A stretch of 64,000 bases of DNA from Microtetraspora glauca. Lineage in GTDB: Bacteria > Actinomycetota > Actinomycetes > Streptosporangiales > Streptosporangiaceae. Below, piece after piece: positions 16,425 to 24,649 of the stretch. Under the pieces are notes generated by a model. The model had not been told where the DNA came from, did no database searches, and saw only the letters and a program-made list of their open reading frames with translations. Positions within the stretch are counted from its first letter, which is position 1; every line of letters starts with the position of its first letter. The translations under genes and the position numbers were made by a program. The stretch covers positions 1-64,000 of the forward strand of contig BBYL01000039.1 in assembly GCA_001570385.1 (NCBI GenBank). The letters are read 5' to 3'.

Positions 16425-16906
16425 CGAAACTCTTCCTCTCCATCCATGTGCTGGCCGCGATCCTCGCGGTCGGACCGGTCGCCGTGGCCGCCAGCATGTT
16501 CCCCCCGGCCCTGCGCCGCGTACAGGCCGAGCCGGATGACGTCACCGCCCTCGCGGCGTTGCGTACCCTGCACCGGATCTGCCGTGTCTACGCCGCGATC
16601 GGCGTGGTCGTCCCCATCTTCGGGTTCGCGACCGCCCGCAGCCTGCACGTGCTCGGCGACGCATGGCTGATCACCTCGATCGTCCTCACCGCGACAGCCG
16701 CCGCCGTCCTCGCCCTGCTCGTCCTGCCCCGCCAGCAAGCCGCGCTCGACGGCGTCTCCGCGCCGGTCACCGGTGACATAGCGCCGGTGGCCGTCGACCG
16801 GCGCGCCGGGAGCCGGCTGGCCATGTACACCGGCGTCTTCAACCTCCTCTGGGCCGTCGTCACCGTACTGATGATCATCAGGCCCGGATCGACCACGGGA
16901 GTCTGA
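16421..16906 (+). CDS. DUF2269-like integral membrane protein
   Basis: 161 residues with four hydrophobic helices: LFLSIHVLAAILAVGPVAVA, VYAAIGVVVPIFGFATA, AWLITSIVLTATAAAVLALL and MYTGVFNLLWAVVTVLMIIR. The pattern, with His near the first helix, resembles DUF2269 membrane proteins of unknown role. It starts at a GTG coupled to the preceding stop and is followed after 5 bp by a further membrane gene. Confidence 0.8.
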   Translation: MTKLFLSIHVLAAILAVGPVAVAASMFPPALRRVQAEPDDVTALAALRTLHRICRVYAAIGVVVPIFGFATARSLHVLGDAWLITSIVLTATAAAVLALLVLPRQQAALDGVSAPVTGDIAPVAVDRRAGSRLAMYTGVFNLLWAVVTVLMIIRPGSTTGV

Positions 16907-16911
16907 CCTCC

Positions 16912-17169
16912 ATGACTTCACGCCTTCTGCGCATCGCCGCCGCGGCCGAGGTGATCACCTTGGTTCTCATGCTGGCCAACCTCTTCACCGCGCACGTTCC
17001 GGAGATCTCGTCACTGCTGGGCCCCACCCACGGCTGCGCGTACCTGCTCGTCGTCATCGGCACGCTGCGCCATCCTGGCGCGGACGGGCGGACGAAACTC
17101 CTCGCCATCCTCCCGGGCCTCGGCGGGCTCTTCGCCGAGCGCCGGATCGCCTACCGACACGCCCACTGA
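16912..17169 (+). CDS. DUF3817-like small membrane protein
   Basis: 85 residues with two to three hydrophobic segments (LLRIAAAAEVITLVLMLANL, HGCAYLLVVIGTLRH). The opening and the central Gly-His-x-Cys-Ala-Tyr region resemble the DUF3817 family, small inner-membrane proteins often placed beside transporters. It is the last gene of the DJ-1 operon (5-bp gap from the previous stop). Function is unknown. Confidence 0.78.
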   Translation: MTSRLLRIAAAAEVITLVLMLANLFTAHVPEISSLLGPTHGCAYLLVVIGTLRHPGADGRTKLLAILPGLGGLFAERRIAYRHAH

Positions 17170-17250
17170 CCCGTGGTCGTGGGACCGATGGCCCGCTGAC
17201 TTCGCCCTGTTTCGGTACTGGACGGCTGATTCGCTCATGGACGGCGGGGG

Positions 17251-17835
17251 TCAGGCGGGCCGATAGCGAGCCCTGATGTGAAAGCGTTCGCCCTGAGGGC
17301 CGAGGATGCTCAGGTACTCCACCGGCTGCGTGTCGGCGTTGCCGAACCAGTGTGGGAGGTGGGTGTCGAATTCGGCGACCTCGCCGGCGGCGAGGACGAG
17401 GTCTTGGTCGCCGAGTACGAGGCGTAGTCGCCCATTGAGGACATACAGCCAGTGGTACCCCTCGTGTGAGCGGAGATCGGGTTCGCGATCGGTCGGGCCG
17501 ACGGGGAGGATCTGCTTGAACGCCTGCAGCCCGCCGGGTTTGCGGGTCAGCGGGATGACGGTCATGCCGTTGCGGGTGATCGGCTGAGGGTACACCCGGG
17601 GGTCGACGCTGGCCGGGGCGCCGACGAGCTCGTCGAGCGGCATCTGGTAGGCCCTGGCCAGGGGCAGCAGCAGTTCCAGGCCCGGCTTGCGGTGCCCAGA
17701 CTCCAACCGGGACAGGGTGCTGACCGGAATACCGGTGGTCTCCGACAGGGCGGTCAGGGTAGCTCCGCAGCGGCGTCGCAACTCGCGCAGCCGTGGTCCG
17801 ACCGCGGTCAGCACAGCATCGAACTCGTCGCTCAT
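17251..17835 (-). CDS. XRE-family regulator with C-terminal cupin domain
   Basis: 194 residues from the ATG at 17835. Residues 10-65 are an XRE helix-turn-helix (TLTALSETTGIPVSTLSRLE, SGHRKPGLELLLPLARAYQM). Residues 110-190 are a cupin barrel (HEGYHWLYVLNGRLRLVLGD, GEVAEFDTHLPHWF) that would bind a small ligand or metal. Regulators of this kind repress a neighbouring oxidoreductase gene. It is divergent from a thioredoxin-reductase-like gene, and the two share a palindrome. Confidence 0.92.
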   Translation of the reverse strand: MSDEFDAVLTAVGPRLRELRRRCGATLTALSETTGIPVSTLSRLESGHRKPGLELLLPLARAYQMPLDELVGAPASVDPRVYPQPITRNGMTVIPLTRKPGGLQAFKQILPVGPTDREPDLRSHEGYHWLYVLNGRLRLVLGDQDLVLAAGEVAEFDTHLPHWFGNADTQPVEYLSILGPQGERFHIRARYRPA

Positions 17836-17854
17836 ACGTGCACTGTGCCCCACG

Positions 17855-17873
17855 CTTTGCACTTTTAGCAAAG
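17855..17873. promoter_or_regulatory. candidate operator between XRE-cupin and flavoprotein genes
   Basis: CTTTGC-ACTTTTA-GCAAAG is a 6+6 palindrome in the 92-bp divergent region and is A+T-rich against its surroundings. It would let the XRE-cupin protein control both promoters. Confidence 0.55.
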
Positions 17874-17927
17874 AACTTTGTCAGCTCGTCATGGCTGAGG
17901 GCAGGGTTGGTGGCGGAGGTGGTCACG

Positions 17928-18959
17928 ATGACTCAACAATTCCAGCTCGGCAGCGGTGGCCGGTATGACGTGGTGATCGTCGGGGGCGGCCCGGCGGGCT
18001 TGAGCGGGGCGCTCATGCTGGGGCGTGCTCGACGGTCGGTACTGGTGATCGACAGTGGTCAGCCCCGCAACGTGCCAGCGGCGCATATGCACGGCTTCCT
18101 CTCCCGTGACGGCGTCCCGCCCGGTCAGTTGCTGGAGGCGGGACGGCAGGAAGTGGCCGGCTACGGGGGCGAGGTCCACGCCGGCCGGGCGCGGTCAGCG
18201 GCACGAGACGGCGACGGGTTCACGGTCGAACTCGACACCGGTCGCACCGTGCGGGCGCGGCGGCTGCTGGTGACCACCGGAATCACCGACGAACTGCCCG
18301 ACATTCCCGGCCTGGGGTCACGGTGGGGGCGCGACGTGCTGCACTGCCCCCACTGCCACGGCTGGGAGGTCCGCGACCAGCCGATCGGCGTCCTGGCCAC
18401 CAGCCCGATGAGCGTGCACCAAGCCCTGCTGTTTCGCCAGTGGACCAACCGGCTCACCCTTCTGCTGCACACCGGCCCCCACCCCACCCGTGAGGAGGCC
18501 GAACAGCTGGCCGCACGCGAGATCGCGGTCGTGGCCGGCGAAGTGACCGCTCTGGAGATCACCGAGGACCGCCTCACCGGTGTCCGTCTGCACACCGGCG
18601 AGCTGATCCCGCTGCGGGCGCTGGCCGTGGCACCCCGCGCCGTCCCGCGCGCGGCGGTGCTGGCCACGCTCGGGCTGGAACCCACCCCGCACCCAAGCGG
18701 GCTCGGCGCGTACATCGCCGCCGACAGGACCGGTCTCACCCCGGTTCCGGGCGTGTGGGTCGCGGGCAACCTCGCCGACCCTGCCGCGAACGTGCTCGCG
18801 GCGGCCGCCTCCGGCTCAGGCGCCGCGGGAGCGATCAACGCCGACCTCATCGCCGAGGACACCCGCCGCGCCGTACAGGCCCGCAACGATCCTTTCTCGG
18901 CCGAATCGGAAGCCCGCCTCTGCGAACAGGTCATAGGCGACCGTCGCCACGGCCTGTGA
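17928..18959 (+). CDS. thioredoxin-reductase-like FAD/NAD(P) oxidoreductase
   Basis: 343 residues. FAD site VVIVGGGPAGLSGALMLGRA, redox pair C140-P-H-C143 in VLHCPHCHGWEVRD, and the FAD-closing motif GVWVAGNLADPAANVLAAAA place it among class-II thioredoxin-reductase-like proteins. The NADPH-binding GxGxxA is replaced (GVLATSPMSVHQAL), as in related dithiol oxidases that use oxygen. ATG 17928 follows GGCGGAGG. It forms a unit with the XRE-cupin gene opposite and the methyltransferase after it, an arrangement common in actinobacteria. Confidence 0.9.
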   Translation: MTQQFQLGSGGRYDVVIVGGGPAGLSGALMLGRARRSVLVIDSGQPRNVPAAHMHGFLSRDGVPPGQLLEAGRQEVAGYGGEVHAGRARSAARDGDGFTVELDTGRTVRARRLLVTTGITDELPDIPGLGSRWGRDVLHCPHCHGWEVRDQPIGVLATSPMSVHQALLFRQWTNRLTLLLHTGPHPTREEAEQLAAREIAVVAGEVTALEITEDRLTGVRLHTGELIPLRALAVAPRAVPRAAVLATLGLEPTPHPSGLGAYIAADRTGLTPVPGVWVAGNLADPAANVLAAAASGSGAAGAINADLIAEDTRRAVQARNDPFSAESEARLCEQVIGDRRHGL

Positions 18960-18994
18960 CCACACCCGCCGCCCACCACTAGTAGGAGAGGACA

Positions 18995-19597
18995 ATGGAC
19001 GCTCAGTTCTGGGACGAGATGTATCGCAGCCGCGACCAGGTTTTCAGCGGCGCACCCAACGGAGTGCTCGTCACCGAGGTCACCGACCTGCCGCCAGGGC
19101 AAGCACTCGACGTGGGATGCGGTGAAGGCGCTGACGCACTCTGGCTGGCCCGACGCGGCTGGCAGGTCACCGCCGTCGACATCTCCCGGACCGCCCTGCA
19201 ACGCGCCGCCGCTGCCGCCACGGACGTCACCGACAGCGTGGCATGGGCACGCGCCGACCTGACCACCACGCCACCCCCAGTCGGCGCATTCGACCTGGTG
19301 TCCGCGCAGTACTTCCCGCTCCCGCACCAGCCGAACCACACCGCGCTGCGCGGCCTGCTGGACGCCGTCGCACCCGGCGGCACCCTGCTCTTCGCCAGCC
19401 ACGACTCCGCCGACCTGTCCCCACGCCAGGGGCACGGCTTCGACCCCAGCGACTACTACCAGCCCGACGACATCGCCAGGCTCCTCGACCACAACTGGAC
19501 CGTCCTGGTCAACGAAACCCGCCCGCGAACCGCTCCCGCACCCGCTGGCACGCACCACACCCACGACACCGTCCTGCGAGCGCAACGCCTGCGGTAA
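18995..19597 (+). CDS. class I SAM-dependent methyltransferase
   Basis: 200 residues. Motif I ALDVGCGEGADALWLARRGW, post-I VTAVDISRTALQRAA and FDLVSAQYFPLP form the SAM-binding Rossmann core. The acceptor is unknown; relatives in this context are thought to methylate thiopurine- or tellurite-like compounds. The ATG follows AGGAGAGG and lies 35 bp after the flavoprotein gene, so the two are probably one transcript. Confidence 0.9.
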   Translation: MDAQFWDEMYRSRDQVFSGAPNGVLVTEVTDLPPGQALDVGCGEGADALWLARRGWQVTAVDISRTALQRAAAAATDVTDSVAWARADLTTTPPPVGAFDLVSAQYFPLPHQPNHTALRGLLDAVAPGGTLLFASHDSADLSPRQGHGFDPSDYYQPDDIARLLDHNWTVLVNETRPRTAPAPAGTHHTHDTVLRAQRLR

Positions 19598-19944
19598 TCC
19601 GGCGCCCCATGACACCGCAGGCGAAGGGCCTGCAGGCTCCGCGACGACGTGCGACATCCTCGATCATGAGGACGCCACCGCAGCCGTACCCGCTGGCCCT
19701 CCCTGACCGAGGCGGTGGACTCCTGCGGCGCGTAGGACTCGTCGGCGGCGGGCGGTCCACCTTGGTCAGCGGGCCGTCGCCGCCCAGCCGGAGCGGGTGG
19801 CGGGGGGGCGCAGGATCACGAAGGCGGTCATGACCTTCGTCACGCTGGCAATGAGTTCGTTTCATCCTGAAGTTGCAGGTCAAAAGCGTGGTGTGGGCGT
19901 GCTCGTACTGGTAGTTGACCGGGATCACGAGTGTTGATCATCTG
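19598..19944. other. 347-bp stretch, no gene seen
   Basis: It lies between the methyltransferase stop and an IS5-type remnant. No frame has family resemblance or a ribosome site. It is probably decayed IS or regulatory DNA. Confidence 0.4.
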
Positions 19945-20197
19945 TCATCGGGTGATCTCGGTGTTGACCAGGACCATCAGAGCGCGTAGCAGCGTGGTGG
20001 CGTGCGCGGCGTGCATCCGGAGCTTGGTGAGGATCCGCCAGTTCTTCAGGGCGGCGAAGCCGTGCTCGACGGGGGCGCGTTCGGCGCTGATGAGCTGGTT
20101 GACCTGCTTTTCGGCGGTGGTGAGGGGCCTGCCGCGGGCGGCTTTGCGGCCGGTGATGATGACGGGGTGGTCGGGGTCGCGGCCGATGGGGCGCCCT
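19945..20197 (-). pseudogene. IS5-type (DDE_Tnp_4) transposase, C-terminal fragment
   Basis: Leftward frame: VIITGRKAARGRPLTTAEKQ, VNQLISAERAPVEHGFAALK, NWRILTKLRMHAAHATTLLR and ALMVLVNTEITR then TGA. This is the last 80 residues of a HARBI1-like IS5-group transposase, including the final catalytic Glu (ERAPVEHGF). The frame has no start and begins abruptly at about 20197, so it is a truncated remnant. Confidence 0.75.
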
Positions 20198-20356
20198 GAC
20201 CATCTTCCTCTGCCCGATGTCCCCCGAGCACGGCTTCCGCATGACCATCCAGTGACGAAAGACCACTGCTATTCGCCTCCGGCGGGGGCGCTCCGGCTCC
20301 GGGGTGATCACCAAGGGCCTGCTCATCGTGGCTCGCCGTAGCTGGCTGAGGTAGGG

Positions 20357-20511
20357 GCCTGATCACCCCGCCCGCCATCGACCCGGGACAAGCCGAGCAG
20401 ACCAAGGCCGTCGGGTCCAGGTCGTTCGTCCAGTTGGGCGCTCCACCTGGACCCGACGGCCTTGGCCCGCTTCCCCTTCGGGCGGGTCGACGGCATACGG
20501 GGTGATCAGGC
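20357..20511. repeat. 155-bp multi-arm palindromic element
   Basis: Three nested pairs are present. The outer pair is GCCTGATCACCCCG (20357-20370) with CGGGGTGATCAGGC (20498-20511). The middle pair, around GCCATCGACCCG (20374-20385), matches 20483-20494 with one mismatch. The inner pair is a perfect 21-bp arm, 20402-20422 with 20445-20465, around a 22-nt loop. It fits a MITE-like element or a large structured transcript. No second copy was seen in the window. Confidence 0.75.
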
Positions 20512-20538
20512 AGGCCGAGGCATGCGCAACCGCGCAAG

Positions 20539-20991
20539 CTATGGCTCCTCGTCCTCATCGGTGAGGACTCCAGCACCACGATGAGTTGCCAAAAAGGCGG
20601 CAACCTCTACGAGATCAGCTTGCTGAGTTCCCGGGCCGTCATCATCTCGCCCTTGGTACGCAGCCAGAATCGCGCCGATCAGTTCATCATCAAGCCGGGG
20701 GACGACGTATCGCGGGGTGGTACCTCGCAGGAAGAGCAGGGAGAAGACACGGCGAGCCGGGCCGGGAACGTCGCCGTGCGTGTCCAGTACCCTCCCGAGG
20801 CGGAGTCGAGGAGCGACCGCCACAAGATCGTAGAGCAGCGGTGTCTCTTTGGAGTTCCACCACCTCCTTATCTCGTCGTCCGGAACCTCACGATCGATGA
20901 CCACCAACGAGACGTCACAGGTCCAATCCGTCACAAGGTCATCTTGACCGCTCTTCACGCCCTCGGCACGCAGCTTCGACGGGTGGGCCAT
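20539..20991 (-). CDS. protein of unknown function
   Basis: 150 residues from the ATG at 20991. It has a central hydrophobic stretch (LLYDLVAVAPRLRLGRVLDT), an acidic C-terminus (LTDEDEEP) and no signal peptide. Codon use is normal for the host. I recognise no family. It lies next to the palindromic element and opposite another unknown gene in what looks like the edge of an integrated element. Confidence 0.6.
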   Translation of the reverse strand: MAHPSKLRAEGVKSGQDDLVTDWTCDVSLVVIDREVPDDEIRRWWNSKETPLLYDLVAVAPRLRLGRVLDTHGDVPGPARRVFSLLFLRGTTPRYVVPRLDDELIGAILAAYQGRDDDGPGTQQADLVEVAAFLATHRGAGVLTDEDEEP

Positions 20992-21076
20992 TAACGGGCC
21001 ATTAAGCAGAGTGACGAGGGGTCAACCACGGTCACTCATGACGCGCCCGAAGCCCAGGTAGGCCGCCCTACGAGGC

Positions 21077-21508
21077 ATGATCCATGCAATTCCCAAGCTG
21101 ATAGCCCCGAATCCACACGGTCTCCACATCGTCCACTACGACGGCTACGGTGAGGGCATGGACGAGGCCCAGGCGAGCGCGGAAGGGTGGCGCGGACTCG
21201 TTCGGAGTCGCGGCTCCAGCGAACAGGACCGTGAGACGCTGGCACGTCTGATCGAGTACGACAGTGACCCGTTCGAGGTCGAACTCTATGAGCACTCCTC
21301 GGACCCGCTGATCCGCTTGGTCGAGAAGGCCCAGAGGTCGTACGCAGGTCAGTACGACCGCCGTCTACGTCGACTGAGAGAACGCACCAGGCACCCCAGA
21401 CCTGATCAGGAGACAAGGCTGCATGCCAGCAAGACCGCAGGGTGTGCCTGTTACGTGCCCTGGGCGCGTCCAGCAAGATCCGGAACATACGCGGAACGCC
21501 GCCGATGA
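21077..21508 (+). CDS. small charged protein of unknown function
   Basis: 143 residues. The first 110 are acidic and helical (GMDEAQASAEGWRGLVRSRG, RLIEYDSDPFEVELYEHSSD); the last 30 are basic. Third-position G+C is higher in this frame than in the competing leftward frame at 21068-21295, so I prefer this strand. No family is recognised. It ends 65 bp before a tRNA 3' half, a position typical of small genes at element borders. Confidence 0.5.
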   Translation: MIHAIPKLIAPNPHGLHIVHYDGYGEGMDEAQASAEGWRGLVRSRGSSEQDRETLARLIEYDSDPFEVELYEHSSDPLIRLVEKAQRSYAGQYDRRLRRLRERTRHPRPDQETRLHASKTAGCACYVPWARPARSGTYAERRR

Positions 21509-21572
21509 AAGATGATCGACGCAACGCCGGTCCGCAGGTCAGAAGCCCACCCGCCCGACAAGATCAATCCCA

Positions 21573-21614
21573 CTCATAATCCGTGGGTCGTGGGTTCAAG
21601 TCCCACCCGCCCTA
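21573..21614 (+). other. tRNA 3' half (anticodon CAT), probable attachment-site remnant
   Basis: CTCATAA at 21573-21579 is a seven-base anticodon loop with anticodon CAT. It is followed by a T-arm, GTGGG-TTCAAGT-CCCAC, and an acceptor strand CCGCCCT plus discriminator A. The 5' half of the tRNA is missing: the bases before the loop do not pair with TCCGT after it. Integrative elements recombine at tRNA 3' ends and leave such duplicated halves. The matching full tRNA is not in the window. Confidence 0.6.
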
Positions 21615-21674
21615 CTTATAAATATGCCCCCCGACCTGCGGTTTCTCGATTCGCTGCGGTCTTGGAACGAGTAG

Positions 21675-22085
21675 AAGACGGCCGATGGCTGCTCGCTGGC
21701 TGCTCTTGGGCACGGTCCGGGCATATGGTAGATCGTTTAGGTGGCCTTCGTCAGGGCAGGCCTCGAAGACGATCAACAGAAGACCACGTACGAACACCCC
21801 TCAGGCCCGAAGCTTCAGGCTCCACCCTGTTAATGACCAAGAACGCTCCCCCTGCCCTCGGCCGACTCCGGGCGAAAACTCGCGCCGCCTAACCAGCAGA
21901 CGAACACCCCGCTGGTTGGACCACTTCACCAGCAAACCCGCGCAGGACCTCCGCGATGTTCCGCGGGGCCTGCGCACTGCGTCCCCTCCGACGACCGATC
22001 GACGATGCGAATGGACGACAACCACGACTCCCCTGACGCCGGACGGCGATGGCCCGACCACGGACAGCGTCACCGAGGATGGCCC
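21675..22085. repeat. 411-bp dispersed repeat, copy 1
   Basis: It matches 53497-53909 in the same orientation with roughly 88-90% identity by eye and almost no length change. Both copies keep a hairpin AACCAGC...GCTGGTT whose loop differs, a second small hairpin CCGCG...CGCGG, and a short frame ending KNAPPALGRLRAKTRAA. It begins 61 bp after the tRNA half. It could be a structured RNA, a MITE or the end of an element. Confidence 0.8.
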
Positions 22086-22114
22086 TGCGGGTGCCGATAA
22101 ATCATCCGGCCAGG

Positions 22115-23207
22115 TCAAGCCGCATGGTGATACTCCCTGAGGACACCTCCAAGTCGATCACGTCGGCAGACGTCGAGCGGTGCGATCAGAGCCGGGCCGC
22201 TGTCGGGATCGGAAAGCGGTCGAAGCGGAGCTGCCTGCCCGAGAGCCCGGTGTGGCCGGTGTTCGTTATAGAAGGTCTCGAACTCGCGTAGCGCGTGGAG
22301 AAGGTGGTGGTGGTTCCAGATCAAGGTCCGGTCCAACAGCTCTTGCCTACATGTCTGGATCCAGCGCTCCATGATGGAGTTCATCCGTGGCATCCGGACA
22401 CCGCTCTTGACGAGCCGGATTCCGGCATCGGCCAGCACGGCGTCGAAGGCTGCGGTGAACTTCGCGTCGCGGTCACGTATCAGGAATCTGGCAGTGCTGC
22501 CCGCGTCCTGGAGATCCATGACGAGATTGCGGCCCAGCTGGGTGACCCACTACCGGGTGGGGTGCGCGGTCACGCCGAGAATCCGAACGCGGCGAGTGGC
22601 GTGCTCGATGACCGCCAGCACATACAACCGCACCCCGGTCAGCGTGCGTACCCCGAAGAAGTCACACGCCAGCAGCGCGCCAGCCTGGCTCCGCAGGAGC
22701 GTGGCCCACGCCGAGGCTGCACGGTCCGGGGACGGGTCAATGCCGTGCTCTTTGAGGATCTCCCAGACGGTGGAGGCGGCGACCGTGATGCCAAGCGCGG
22801 CCAACTCACCGTGAATACGCCGGTAGCCCCACGAGGCGTTCTCCCGTGCCAGGCGCAACACCAGGGCGCGAATGGATCGGACGGTGCGCGGGCGCCCACG
22901 CTGACGAGGCGCGCTCGCTGCGGCGTGACGGCGCCGCAGCAGATCACTGTGCCAGCGCAGGACCGTGTCCGGACGCACCAGCAACGTGAGGTGCCGCAGC
23001 TTGTCCATCGGTAGACGGTGGAGCGGCCCGGCGAGGAGGAACCGGTCGTACGGAGTGAAACGCCGGTTTGGCCACCTGCCGCTGCACCACCGTCAGCTGA
23101 TGCCGCAGCACCAAGATCTCGACGTCCTTGTCATGATCACTCCTGGACAACAGTCGCAGGAGCGAGACGATGTTCGTCACCGTGAGGTAGACCAAGCGCA
23201 GCAACAC
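22115..23207 (-). pseudogene. integrase-core (rve_3) transposase, broken; IS copy 1
   Basis: Starting at 23207: MLLRLVYLTVTNIVSLLRLL and DVEILVLRHQLTVVQRQVAK, a frame change near 23060, then FTPYDRFLLAGPLHRLPMDK and GYRRIHGELAALGITVAAST, DFFGVRTLTGVRLYVLAVIE, an in-frame TAG at 22550, and RFLIRDRDAKFTAAFDAVLA to RDRLGGVLREYHHAA. All DDE residues can be traced, but the frameshift and stop make it inactive. The same family recurs at 26597, 28513, 31196, 36269, 52366 and 56880. Confidence 0.85.
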
Positions 23208-23506
23208 GACCGATCATCATGCCGTTCACTGGCGCAGCGCTCGAGACACCCGCCCGGGGCAAGCTCGCCCATCACGCCTATGACCTGCGCGGATGAATAT
23301 TCAGCACCCGCAACGTCCGCTTGGTTGGGCGGGACTCCCACGGCGCACCCGATCCTTCTCGGAACGGCCGGCTTTGAATCGCCCCGGCTTCGGCAGCGCC
23401 CCCAGCACTTTGGACGCCTTCGCCATCACCTTCGAAGGCCAGCGGTCCTCAGCTTGTGACAGAAGAAATCAGCAGCGAGTTACACCGTTGCTCGACAGAC
23501 TCTCGG
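23208..23506. repeat. IS left-end non-coding region, shared with 26702-26803
   Basis: The first 110 bp (CGACCGATCATCATGCCGTT then CACTGGCGCAGCGCTCGAGA, and later GGATGAATATTC) match the DNA after the second transposase fragment, so it belongs to the IS end. The remaining 190 bp to the nuclease-like gene show no convincing gene. Confidence 0.65.
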
Positions 23507-24490
23507 TCAGCAAAACGGTTGTCGATATCGGGACAGGCGTAGCTCGTACCCTGTCTCGGCGCCGGAGGTGGTGAGCGCCCTGCCGCCGCTGGTCGCCGCG
23601 TTCCACAGCCAAGGCAGCACGTGGCGGGTGAGGGAGCCGTCGGGCAGAGCACGGATGGCCTGCCGTAGGGACAGGCGGAGCCTCTGCAGTTCTTCCAAGG
23701 TTGTAGCGGAGTGACCCAAGGTGCGTTGTCGGCCGTCCCGGCCAGTGGCCTCGGCCAATGCCATCGCCGCGTCGAACGGGTCAATCCCTATGAGCTCGGG
23801 CTCCGCAGCAGTGACAACGGCGGCGTCAGCAGAGGCACTGGTGCCCTCCGAGGCCGCAGTGTTGATGGAGGGGTGTTGGCGACCGAGCCGTTCGGCACGC
23901 CAGCGTGACCAGGGGTTTCCAATGCCGTCCAGCGCAGCCAGCAGTTGCTCGGCGACCCGCCGCTCGATCTCGCCCCCGTCGCCCCAGACATCGACGATCA
24001 AGGGGGTCACCTGTCCCCATGTGAGGTGCGCGAAGCGCATTTGCTCCCCGGTCGTTGGACGCGCGAGCGGCATCGGCGGGGTCAGGTAGGTCAGGTCGAT
24101 GCGGGCGGCGGGGTAGTGATGGTCGGCGAGCGTGAAGTAGCCGGTCACCTGCCCGGGCCGGTGACTTGTGGTCTCGGTCTTCAGTTCGATCATCCACAGC
24201 CGCTGCTCCCACAACACGGCGTAGTCCGGTGCCCCGCCCTGCTCGTCGTCACCTCGCCCCGGCAGGTCGAATTCGTCGACAAAGACCGGCTGACCGTGCC
24301 ACGCACCTGCGCCGAACGACAGCACGTCCAACTCCCGAAGGAACCGAACTCCTTTGTCGGAGGGGATGCTGCGGCTGTTCCAGCGCGGGTAGGGGCCGGT
24401 GAGGATCAGCATGGTCAGCAGGCGCTGGCAGTATTCCTCCCGGCCGAGCCGCAGACGCCGCAACAGCTGTAGGGGGTCCTCGATCACCAC
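23507..24490 (-). CDS. PD-(D/E)XK nuclease-like protein of unknown role
   Basis: 327 residues from GTG/ATG at 24490. GGAPDYAVLWEQRLWMIELK gives Asp89, Glu102 and Lys104 in the spacing of a PD-(D/E)XK nuclease core, and RPGQVTGYF supplies the usual downstream Gln. Such folds occur in restriction enzymes, repair and phage-defence proteins. The C-terminal third is helical (TTLEELQRLRLSLRQAIRAL). It lies 159 bp after a same-strand gene with an embedded acetyltransferase, and both sit between two copies of one IS. A defence or DNA-handling role is inference. Confidence 0.65.
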   Translation of the reverse strand: MVIEDPLQLLRRLRLGREEYCQRLLTMLILTGPYPRWNSRSIPSDKGVRFLRELDVLSFGAGAWHGQPVFVDEFDLPGRGDDEQGGAPDYAVLWEQRLWMIELKTETTSHRPGQVTGYFTLADHHYPAARIDLTYLTPPMPLARPTTGEQMRFAHLTWGQVTPLIVDVWGDGGEIERRVAEQLLAALDGIGNPWSRWRAERLGRQHPSINTAASEGTSASADAAVVTAAEPELIGIDPFDAAMALAEATGRDGRQRTLGHSATTLEELQRLRLSLRQAIRALPDGSLTRHVLPWLWNAATSGGRALTTSGAETGYELRLSRYRQPFC

Positions 24491-24649
24491 GAATGGAACA
24501 TCTCATGGTTTGTGCCAGGTTGCACGAAGGTTAGGTGACATTCCTCTGGGGGCGAGGTGACGTCCCCTCGGGTGGTGTAACTCCAAGCTTGTGAAGCAAG
24601 CCCCAGACATGGGGCGAGCCATCAAGGTCTCCATCGAAGCCGGGGCGAT

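Noticed and set aside
21068..21295. Leftward 75-residue frame opposite the charged small protein
   Set aside because: Its third-position G+C is lower than that of the rightward frame and it has no ribosome site; I kept the rightward gene with moderate confidence.
21675..22085. The repeat as a tmRNA, because a short frame ends in KTRAA then a stop
   Set aside because: There is no tRNA-like domain or acceptor end, and the tail does not resemble actinobacterial tag peptides.
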